Assembly (NCBI RefSeq): GCF_021404405.1
Contig: NZ_JABFTV010000002.1
Span: 372,001-436,000 of the forward strand
Direction: 5' to 3'
Origin: Billgrantia aerodenitrificans
GTDB taxonomy: Bacteria > Pseudomonadota > Gammaproteobacteria > Pseudomonadales > Halomonadaceae
Length of the DNA stretch: 64,000 nucleotides
Below, in pieces: positions 11,369-17,937 of the stretch. The notes beneath the pieces were generated by a model. It made no database searches. It was given only the letters and a program-made list of their open reading frames with translations, and had not been told where the DNA came from. Position 1 is the stretch's first letter. Every line of letters starts with the position of its first letter. The position numbers and the translations under genes were made by a program.

Positions 11369-12262
11369 ATGCACAAGCAGCACGACGGGTTCAAGAACAT
11401 CGGTCTGATCGGCCGCCTGGGCAGCACCAAGGTGGTCGAGACCCTCGAGCGACTGCTTCGTCTTCTCGATGAGCGTGGCCTGCATGTGATCGTCGAGGAT
11501 CGCACCGCGACCGTGCTGCCCGATCATGGTCATCCCGAGGCCAGCCGCCGCACGCTGGGTGAGCTCTGCGACCTGGTCATCGTGGTGGGCGGCGACGGCA
11601 GCCTGCTGGGCGCCGCCCGTACGCTGTGCCACAGCGGCACCCTGATGCTTGGCGTCAACCGTGGCCGCCTGGGTTTTCTCACCGACATCTCGCCGGACGA
11701 ACTCGAAGAGCGGGTAGGGCAGGTGCTGGACGGCCAGTACGAAGTGGAAGAGCGCTTCCTGCTCGACGCCGAGCTGTACCGGGACGGTACCCTGGTGGGC
11801 AGCGGCGATGCCCTCAACGAGGTCGTGCTGCACCCCGGCAAGGCGGTGCGCATGATCGAATTCGAGCTATTCATCGACAAGCAGTTCGTCTGCAGCCAGC
11901 GTAGCGACGGCCTGATCATGGCCACGCCCACTGGCTCGACCGCCTATGCGCTGTCGGGCGGCGGTTCGATCATGCACCCCAAGCTGGACGTGATCGAGCT
12001 GGTGCCGATGTTCCCCCACACGCTCTCCAGCCGGCCCATCGTCATCGATGCCGCCAGCGAAATCCACGTGCACATCGGTGAGACCAACCAGACCTACCCG
12101 CACATCAGCTGCGACGGCCAGACCCGTGCCGTGGCCAAGCCCGACGACGTGCTGGTGGTGAAGCGCAAGCCGCAGCGGGTGCAACTCGTGCATCCGCTCG
12201 GTCATAACTTCTATGAGGTCCTGCGCAGCAAGCTGGGCTGGAGCAACCGGCTGGGAGATTGA
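11369..12262 (+). CDS. nadK: NAD kinase
   Basis: Phosphorylates NAD to NADP. The 297-residue protein carries the catalytic GGDGS motif in VVGGDGSLLGAAR, then GVNRGRLGFLTD, the NE-containing DALNEVVLH block and the glycine-rich SDGLIMATPTGSTAYALSGGG region (family-defining blocks). The ATG at 11369 has AGAGG about six bases upstream; an in-frame ATG at 11339 is possible but less well placed. The metallophosphoesterase start follows one base after its stop, so the two are likely co-transcribed. Confidence 0.95.
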   Translation: MHKQHDGFKNIGLIGRLGSTKVVETLERLLRLLDERGLHVIVEDRTATVLPDHGHPEASRRTLGELCDLVIVVGGDGSLLGAARTLCHSGTLMLGVNRGRLGFLTDISPDELEERVGQVLDGQYEVEERFLLDAELYRDGTLVGSGDALNEVVLHPGKAVRMIEFELFIDKQFVCSQRSDGLIMATPTGSTAYALSGGGSIMHPKLDVIELVPMFPHTLSSRPIVIDAASEIHVHIGETNQTYPHISCDGQTRAVAKPDDVLVVKRKPQRVQLVHPLGHNFYEVLRSKLGWSNRLGD

Positions 12263-12263
12263 G

Positions 12264-13265
12264 GTGAGGCAGGCGGCGATAGAAGGCTACGATCTGATCG
12301 GTGACGTGCACGGCTGCGGGGCGACCCTGGGGGCGCTGCTGGAGAAGCTTGGCTACCATCAGCGTGGCGGCGTCTACCGTCACCCCCGGCGCAAGGCGAT
12401 CTTCCTCGGCGACCTGATCGATCGCGGCCCGCGCATTCGCCTGGCGGTGAGCATCGCCCGGCGCATGGTGGAAGAGGGCGAGGCGCATATCGTCATGGGC
12501 AATCATGAATACAACGCCCTGGCCTACAGCCACCGCGCGCCACGCCAGTTGGGGCGCGAATGGCTACGTGAACACACGCCCCGGCACAACCGCATCATCA
12601 AGGAAACCCTCGACCAGTACCGCGACCATCCCGCCGAGTGGGACGAGACGCTGAGCTGGTTCATGGAAATCCCGCTGTATCTCGACTTCGACGCCTTCCG
12701 CGTGGTGCACGCCTGCTGGGACCAGCCCCTGGTCGATGCGCTGGAAAAAGAGTGCCCAGGAGGCACCATCGACGAGCCGTTCCTCAGGCAGTCCGTCGAT
12801 TCGAGCACGCTGGCCTATCGCATACTAGACCGCCTGACTCGTGGCGTGCATCTGCCCCTGCCCACCGGGGTGGAGATCCACTCCGGCGACGGCTTCACCC
12901 GACGCAGTTTCCGCGCCCACTTCTGGGCGCGCGAACCCCAGACCTGGGGCGACGTCATCTTTCAGCCCGACAACCTGCCCGACGCTCTAGAAGAGCGTGA
13001 GCTGACCGCGGCCGAGCGGGCCCGCCTGCCGCACTACGGGCTCGACCAGCCGCCGCTGTTCATTGGCCACTACTGGTGTGAAGGGGTGCCGGCGCTGCCC
13101 ACGGCCAACATTGCCTGTCTCGACTACAGCGCGGTTAAGTTCGGGCGTCTCGTCGCCTACCGCTGGAGCGGCGAACGGCGGCTGGACGCCAACCATTTCG
13201 TCTGGGTGAGGGTGCCGCAGGAAGAGGCTGCAAGGCCGAGGCCGTGGGAGATCGACTTCGACTAA
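12264..13265 (+). CDS. Metallophosphoesterase (PPP/ApaH-like)
   Basis: Cytoplasmic metal-dependent phosphatase of 333 residues. The three signature motifs are GDVHG near residue 12, GDLIDRGP near 51 and GNHE near 80, with the later metal ligands H in VVHACWDQPL and GHYWCEG. It belongs to the calcineurin-like group containing serine/threonine phosphatases and diadenosine tetraphosphatase; the substrate is not determined. The GTG at 12264 lies one base after the nadK TGA, which indicates translational coupling; the earlier in-frame ATG at 12213 lies within nadK. Confidence 0.8.
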   Translation: MRQAAIEGYDLIGDVHGCGATLGALLEKLGYHQRGGVYRHPRRKAIFLGDLIDRGPRIRLAVSIARRMVEEGEAHIVMGNHEYNALAYSHRAPRQLGREWLREHTPRHNRIIKETLDQYRDHPAEWDETLSWFMEIPLYLDFDAFRVVHACWDQPLVDALEKECPGGTIDEPFLRQSVDSSTLAYRILDRLTRGVHLPLPTGVEIHSGDGFTRRSFRAHFWAREPQTWGDVIFQPDNLPDALEERELTAAERARLPHYGLDQPPLFIGHYWCEGVPALPTANIACLDYSAVKFGRLVAYRWSGERRLDANHFVWVRVPQEEAARPRPWEIDFD

Positions 13266-13367
13266 AAGGCGGATACAAAGTTTTACAACTTTTTTTCTCA
13301 CGGCCCTGAACTTCCCCTCGGCTCGCTCGTCTGAGTAAGTGTTCCCTTGAATGATCCCTTGCTCTTG

Positions 13368-13397
13368 TCCGGCGGCCCCCCTTCCGCCGGATTTTTT
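13368..13397 (+). terminator. Rho-independent terminator after the metallophosphoesterase
   Basis: TCCGGCGG (13368-13375) pairs with CCGCCGGA (13384-13391) across an eight-base C-rich loop, followed by six T residues (13392-13397). It ends the nadK-phosphoesterase unit and lies about 100 bp before glpG. Confidence 0.85.
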
Positions 13398-13493
13398 CTG
13401 TGCCCCGATTTTTCTGTGCATCAGTGGGCGGATTTGAGAAAAGCCCCGCCGCAGCGCAAGATTGCACTCATTACCTTGGTTCAGGAAGCGTTC

Positions 13494-14345
13494 ATGTATC
13501 GCATCATGCTGTTCCCCCACGAAACGGACACCAGCGAACTTCGTCGCGCGCTGTGGGCGCATCGCATCGGGCACCGCTTTACCGAGGAAACGGAAGGTCA
13601 GGTGCTGTGGCTGGCCAATCCGGATCAGCACGACGCCCTGATGCAGCTGCTGACACGCTGGCAGCGCGGAGAGCGGGTCATGCCCGAGCGTCGCAAGCGT
13701 TCGTCGGGCACCGGCGGTTCCCTGGCCGTGGCCTTCCGCCAGGCGCCGGTCACCGCCGCAGCGCTGGGGATCTCGCTGCTGGTCTTCGCCCTGATGTACC
13801 TGCTCGGCGATATCGTAGTGGCCATGCTGACCATCGTGCCGGTCGGGATCGTCAACGGCAGCCTGGCGTTTGGCAGCCTGACCGACTCCATTTCCTCGGG
13901 GCAGGTATGGCGTCTGCTGTCGCCGGCCTTCATCCACTTCGGCTGGATGCACCTGATCTTCAACATGATGTGGCTATGGTATTTCGGCCGCCAGGTCGAG
14001 ACCCTACAGGGCAGCGGACGCATGCTGATGATCCTGCTGGTGGCAGGCATCGGCGCCAACCTGGCCCAGTACGCCACCGGCACCGTGCTGTTCGGCGGTA
14101 TGTCGGGAGTCGACTTCGCGCTGCTCGGCTATGTCTGGCTGATGTCGCGCCGCGCGCCGCACAGCGGCTTCTTCGTGCCGCAGATGCTGGTGGTGTTCAT
14201 GCTCGGCTGGATGGTGTTCACCATGACCGACATGGCCGCCGCGGTAGGCTTCGGCAACGTGGCCAACGAGGCGCACCTGGGCGGGCTGGTCGTGGGGCTG
14301 GCGTTGGGGTGGTATTATTCGGGCCGTGCTCGTCATCTTCACTGA
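13494..14345 (+). CDS. glpG: Rhomboid family intramembrane serine protease
   Basis: Six-helix intramembrane protease of 283 residues that cleaves membrane proteins. The catalytic pair is visible: Ser204 in GGMSGVDFALLGY (GxSG) and His261 in NEAHLGGLVVG. WMHLIFNMMWLWYFGRQVE is the conserved L1-TM2 block. An N-terminal cytoplasmic domain (residues 1-~80: MYRIMLF, then a stretch with HRF and LWLANPDQ) matches the GlpG-type rhomboid_N domain. The ATG at 13494 has AGGA eight bases upstream; the longer open frame from 13347 starts inside the terminator. Confidence 0.88.
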   Translation: MYRIMLFPHETDTSELRRALWAHRIGHRFTEETEGQVLWLANPDQHDALMQLLTRWQRGERVMPERRKRSSGTGGSLAVAFRQAPVTAAALGISLLVFALMYLLGDIVVAMLTIVPVGIVNGSLAFGSLTDSISSGQVWRLLSPAFIHFGWMHLIFNMMWLWYFGRQVETLQGSGRMLMILLVAGIGANLAQYATGTVLFGGMSGVDFALLGYVWLMSRRAPHSGFFVPQMLVVFMLGWMVFTMTDMAAAVGFGNVANEAHLGGLVVGLALGWYYSGRARHLH

Positions 14346-14355
14346 GCCGTCACTT

Positions 14356-14380
14356 CGAGAGAGTTCCCCGAGAGAGTTCC
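14356..14380 (+). repeat. Tandem 12-bp repeat in the leader of the DUF1315 gene
   Basis: CGAGAGAGTTCC occurs at 14356-14367 and again at 14369-14380, one base apart, directly before the ATG at 14382. Each copy carries a GAGAGAG purine run, so the duplication doubles a weak ribosome-binding-like sequence. Confidence 0.75.
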
Positions 14381-14381
14381 A

Positions 14382-14666
14382 ATGAGCGATATGACCTTTG
14401 AGCGCATGATCCGTCAGATGACGCCGGCCATCTACGAAAGCCTCAAGCAGGCGGTGGCGCTGCGCAAATGGCCGGACGGGCGCATGCTGACTGCAGAGCA
14501 GACCGAGCTCTGCCTCGAGGCGGTGATTCGCTACGAGCACGAGAACCACGTGCCCGAGGAGCTGCGCGTGGGCTACCTGCAGCAACGCACCTGCGGCAGC
14601 GCCAGCAGCGGTACCGACGTACCACCCGAGCTGGCTGGGTTGGCCCGGGATGCCTCCCGTGACTGA
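14382..14666 (+). CDS. DUF1315 (YeaC-like) small protein
   Basis: Cytoplasmic 94-residue protein matching the YeaC/DUF1315 family: (F/D)xxMIxQMTPxxYxxLxxAVxLxKWPDG near the N-terminus, followed by LTAEQTELCLEAVIRYEHEN. No function is established for the family. A second in-frame ATG at 14391 (MTFERMI) is also possible. The C-terminus (PPELAGLARDASRD) is less conserved. It lies directly after glpG. Confidence 0.8.
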   Translation: MSDMTFERMIRQMTPAIYESLKQAVALRKWPDGRMLTAEQTELCLEAVIRYEHENHVPEELRVGYLQQRTCGSASSGTDVPPELAGLARDASRD

Positions 14667-14696
14667 GGAAATGCGGCATACATGGCTGCGCGGGCG

Positions 14697-14784
14697 AATC
14701 GCTGCGTTGCGCGGTGCGCGGAATCCTCACATATACCCCATATGCTCCGGTTCCTGTGCTCCGTGCGCCTTGCGCTTCATCCCG
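14697..14784. repeat. Possible dispersed imperfect palindrome
   Basis: The 140-bp gap between the DUF1315 and DUF2797 genes holds a GC-rich imperfect inverted repeat centred on CATATACCCCATATG. The left arm contains GCGGTGCGCGGAATCC and the right GGTTCCTGTGCTCCGTGCGC. The build suggests a REP-like repeat, but only one copy is in the window. Confidence 0.35.
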
Positions 14785-14809
14785 CTCGCCAGTCTATGCC
14801 ACATCCCCT

Positions 14810-15667
14810 ATGAATATTATTGAAACGAAAGAAATCGATTCCGCCGTAGTTCAGGGCTGCCTGAGCAAGATGGCCGTTGCACCGGGCGAGCAGGGCGGCG
14901 CGGTGCGCTATAGGCTGCGTGCCGGTGAACATCGCCTCGACCTCAATGCGCGGCTCGGCCAGCCGCTGCGGCTGGAGTGGACCGGTGCGATTGCCTGTAC
15001 CCACTGCGGCCGGGCAACCAAGAAAAGCTTCGCCCAGGGCTACTGCTACCCCTGCTTCACCCGGCTGGCCCAGTGCGACACCTGCATCGTCAAGCCCGAG
15101 ACCTGCCACTTCGACGCCGGCACCTGCCGTGAGCCGGAGTGGGCCGAGCGCCACTGTTTCCAGCCCCACGTCATCTACCTGGCCAATTCCTCCGGCCTCA
15201 AGGTGGGCATCACCCGCGGCACCCAGGTGCCCACGCGCTGGCTCGATCAGGGCGCGATCCAGGCATTGCCGATCCTGTCGGTCGAGACGCGCCAGCAGTC
15301 GGGCCTGGTCGAGATGCTGTTCAAGGAGGAAGTGGCCGACCGCACCAACTGGCGCGCCATGCTCAAGGGCGAGGTCGAGCCGATGGACCTGCTGACCGAG
15401 CGCGATCGCCTCCTGGCGCGCCTGGAGAGTGGGCTGGGCCAGCTGCGCCAGCGCTTCGGCGCCGATGCCATTCGCCTGCTCGACGAGCCGCCGGTGAGCT
15501 TCGACTACCCAGTACTGGAGTTCCCACGCAAGATCGTCTCCCACAACTTCGACAAGAAGCCCGAGGTGACCGGCACTCTGCTGGGACTCAAGGGGCAGTA
15601 CCTGATCCTCGACAGCGGCGTGATCAACCTGCGCAAGTTCACCGGCTACGAAGTGGCGGTGAGCTGA
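14810..15667 (+). CDS. DUF2797 zinc-ribbon protein
   Basis: Protein of about 285 residues. A cysteine-rich N-terminal third has CTHCGRATKKSFAQGYCYPC, CDTC and CHF...GTCREPEW, which should bind zinc. It is followed by the very characteristic YLANSSGLKVGITR / PTRWLDQGA block. This LKVGIT...RW pattern resembles a GIY-YIG-like fold, but the function of the family is unknown. The start is uncertain: ATG 14810 gives the usual length but lacks a clear ribosome site; ATG 14870 (MAVAPGEQ) would be shorter. Confidence 0.8.
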   Translation: MNIIETKEIDSAVVQGCLSKMAVAPGEQGGAVRYRLRAGEHRLDLNARLGQPLRLEWTGAIACTHCGRATKKSFAQGYCYPCFTRLAQCDTCIVKPETCHFDAGTCREPEWAERHCFQPHVIYLANSSGLKVGITRGTQVPTRWLDQGAIQALPILSVETRQQSGLVEMLFKEEVADRTNWRAMLKGEVEPMDLLTERDRLLARLESGLGQLRQRFGADAIRLLDEPPVSFDYPVLEFPRKIVSHNFDKKPEVTGTLLGLKGQYLILDSGVINLRKFTGYEVAVS

Positions 15668-15737
15668 GCACGGAACTGAGCGCAGCCGAGAGGCTGCGCT
15701 ATGCTCCCGTGAGAGATCTCTTTCAGGGGAGCCTGCC

Positions 15738-16733
15738 ATGGATCAGATGCGCGCCATGCGCCTGCATGCCCCCGGCCAGCCGCTGCAGCTGGACCGGATC
15801 CCCAGACCACAGCCCGACAGCGCCCAGGTGCAGTTCCGCGTGCTGGCCTGTGGCGTCTGCCGCACCGACCTGCATGTGGTAGACGGCGAGCTGCCTTCGC
15901 CCGTACTGCCGCTGATACCCGGCCACGAGATCGTCGGCGAGGTCACGGCGCTAGGCGAGGGTGTCCATCACCTGAGCGTGGGCATGCGCATCGGCGTGCC
16001 CTGGCTGGGGTGGACTTGCGGCGAGTGCGAGGCCTGCCTGGCCGGTCGCGAGAATCTCTGCCCTCACGCGCGCTTCACCGGCTATACCCTCGATGGCGGC
16101 TACGCCGAGTACGGCGTGGCCGATGCCCGCTACTGTTTCCCCTTGATCGCCGAGGACGCCCAGGCCGCCGCACCGCTGCTGTGCGCGGGGTTGATCGGCT
16201 ACCGCACCTGGCGCCTGGCCGGTGGCGAGCAGAACCGCCGCCTCGGCATCTACGGTTTCGGCGCTGCGGCCCATATCCTCGTTCAGCTTGCCGTGGCGTG
16301 TGGACAGCGAGTCTACGCTTTCACCCGACCGGGCGACGCCGCCGCCCAGACCTTCGCCCGACGGCTCGGGGCCGTTTGGGCCGGCGATGCCGACCAGGCG
16401 CCGCCGGAGCCCCTCGATGCCGCGCTGCTGTTCGCGCCGGTGGGAGAGCTGGTACCCCTGGCCCTGGCGCAGGTACGTCCGGGTGGCACGGTAGTCTCCG
16501 GCGGTATCCACATGTCCGACATTCCCGCCTTTCCCTATCGCCTGCTGTGGCAGGAGCGCAGCGTCAAGTCGGTGGCCAACCTCACCCGCCAGGACGGCGA
16601 GGAGTTCCTGGCCCTGGCGCCTACGGTGCCGATTCGCACCGAGACGCGCGCCTATTCCCTGGAGCAGGCCAACCAGGCGTTGGCCGACCTGCGCGAGGGT
16701 CGACTGACGGGAGCTGCCGTCATCGTGCCTTGA
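15738..16733 (+). CDS. Zinc-dependent alcohol dehydrogenase
   Basis: Medium-chain dehydrogenase/reductase of 331 residues. Catalytic zinc ligands are Cys41 (CGVCRTDLH) and His63-Glu64 (PGHEIVG); structural zinc cysteines are 94, 97, 100 and 108 (CGECEACLAGRENLC). The Rossmann motif is GIYGFGAAAH rather than the common GxGGxG. It oxidises an alcohol or reduces an aldehyde with NAD(P); the substrate is unknown. CAGGGGAG precedes the start by about nine bases. It converges with the radical SAM gene, four bases from its stop. Confidence 0.88.
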   Translation: MDQMRAMRLHAPGQPLQLDRIPRPQPDSAQVQFRVLACGVCRTDLHVVDGELPSPVLPLIPGHEIVGEVTALGEGVHHLSVGMRIGVPWLGWTCGECEACLAGRENLCPHARFTGYTLDGGYAEYGVADARYCFPLIAEDAQAAAPLLCAGLIGYRTWRLAGGEQNRRLGIYGFGAAAHILVQLAVACGQRVYAFTRPGDAAAQTFARRLGAVWAGDADQAPPEPLDAALLFAPVGELVPLALAQVRPGGTVVSGGIHMSDIPAFPYRLLWQERSVKSVANLTRQDGEEFLALAPTVPIRTETRAYSLEQANQALADLREGRLTGAAVIVP

Positions 16734-16737
16734 GGCG

Positions 16738-17820
16738 TCACTCGAACAGGTCGCCCTGGGCTCGTGGCGGGCGGAACGCGGTCACGTCGAGCTGTCGCGA
16801 TTCGCTGGTGGCTGGGTCGTTGAGGCCCAGCCGTCGGCAGATCTTGTCGAAGCGCTGGGCGATCAGCTCGGCGAACACCCCCTCGCCGCGCATGCGCTTG
16901 CCGAAGCGGCTGTCGTAGTCGGCACCGCCGCGACTCTGCCGCACCAGACTCATCACCTTGCGTGCCCGCTCGGGGTAGTGGGCTTCCAGCCAATCCTCGA
17001 ACAGCGGGGCCACTTCCCGCGGCAGGCGCAGCAGCGTCCAGCCGGCCCACTGCGCGCCGGCGTCTCGCGCCGCTGCCAGCAACCGGTCCAGCTCATGGTC
17101 GGTCAGGCCCGGTATCACCGGCGCCACCATCACCCCCACCGGAATGCCGGCTTCGTGTAGCCGCTGCACGGTGCGCAGGCGCGCGGCGGGGGAAGCGGTC
17201 CGGGGCTCCAGGCTGCGCTTGAGCTCGGTGTCCAGGCTGGTCAGGCTGATCGACACCCGCACCAGCCGCTGGCGGGCCAATTCCCCTAGCAGGTCCAGAT
17301 CGCGCAGGATCAGTGCGCTCTTGGTGATGATCGATACCGGATGGCGGCATTCGAGCAGGAAGCCCAGTATCTCGCGGCTGGTGCCGCGTTCCGCCTCCAG
17401 CGGCTGATAGCAGTCGGTGTTGCCGGAGAAGGCGATGGGACGACACACGTAGCTGCGCTTGCAGAACTCCTCGCGCAGGCGATCCACCAGGCCGCTGCGG
17501 GCAATCAGCCGGGTCTCGAAGTCGATGCCCGGCGACATGTCCCAGTAGGCGTGGCTCGGTCGCGCGTAGCAGTAAATGCAGCCGTGTTCGCAGCCGCGGT
17601 AGGGGTTGAGGGAGCGGTCGAAGGCTAGATCCGGGGAGTCGTTCCACGCCAGCGCGCTGCGCGCCCGCTCCTCGCTGACCACCGTGGCCAGGCGCGTCGG
17701 CATCTCCTCCTGCCACCAGCCGTCGTCCTCCGTTTCGCTGTGGGTGGGGGCGAAGCGGTTGCTGGGGTTGTAGGTGGCGCCGCGACCCTTGCGCGTTTGC
17801 TTGATGTCGAAGTGGGGCAT
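16738..17820 (-). CDS. PA0069-family radical SAM protein
   Basis: A 360-residue radical SAM enzyme whose [4Fe-4S] cysteines are 77, 81 and 84 (GCEHGCIYC). It belongs to the PA0069/Rv2578c group, related to spore photoproduct lyase and of unknown reaction. Other visible blocks are NPYRGCEHGCIYCYARPSHAY, FSGNTDCYQPLE and the VSIITKSALILRD strand. A textbook LexA box lies 15 bp upstream of the start, overlapping the likely -10, so the gene should be induced by DNA damage. As I recall, PA0069 is also in the P. aeruginosa LexA regulon, which fits a role in repairing or reporting damage. Confidence 0.9.
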   Translation of the reverse strand: MPHFDIKQTRKGRGATYNPSNRFAPTHSETEDDGWWQEEMPTRLATVVSEERARSALAWNDSPDLAFDRSLNPYRGCEHGCIYCYARPSHAYWDMSPGIDFETRLIARSGLVDRLREEFCKRSYVCRPIAFSGNTDCYQPLEAERGTSREILGFLLECRHPVSIITKSALILRDLDLLGELARQRLVRVSISLTSLDTELKRSLEPRTASPAARLRTVQRLHEAGIPVGVMVAPVIPGLTDHELDRLLAAARDAGAQWAGWTLLRLPREVAPLFEDWLEAHYPERARKVMSLVRQSRGGADYDSRFGKRMRGEGVFAELIAQRFDKICRRLGLNDPATSESRQLDVTAFRPPRAQGDLFE

Positions 17821-17835
17821 GGCGAGTCTTCATTT

Positions 17836-17855
17836 AACTGTATTCATATACAGTG
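17836..17855. promoter_or_regulatory. LexA (SOS) box
   Basis: AACTGTATTCATATACAGTG contains CTGT-N8-ACAG with an AT-rich centre (CTG at 17838-17840, CAG at 17851-17853), the LexA consensus of gammaproteobacteria. It overlaps the reverse-strand -10 of the radical SAM gene. The divergent metal ATPase starts 83 bp away on the other side and could also be affected. Confidence 0.85.
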
Positions 17856-17880
17856 TAGTGGGGCATTGGCCAGGTGCCAA
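17852..17880 (-). promoter_or_regulatory. Promoter of the radical SAM gene
   Basis: On the reverse strand, TTGGCA (17880-17875), a 17-base spacer and TACACT (17857-17852) make a plausible sigma70 promoter. The LexA box overlaps its -10 and start region, the usual geometry for SOS repression. Confidence 0.55.
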
Positions 17881-17937
17881 TCGTCAACGGCTCCACCTGG
17901 CGGGCATTTGCCCGGGGTTTCCTTTACGCTTTGCCGT

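Noticed and set aside
13266..13493. Possible small gene between the phosphoesterase and glpG
   Set aside because: The only frame (from 13347) runs through a perfect terminator and merges with glpG in frame; no independent start signal.
17740..17937. 66-residue N-terminal extension of the metal ATPase
   Set aside because: It would run through the radical SAM start, its promoter and the LexA box; the ATG at 17938 starts just before the heavy-metal domain as in the family.
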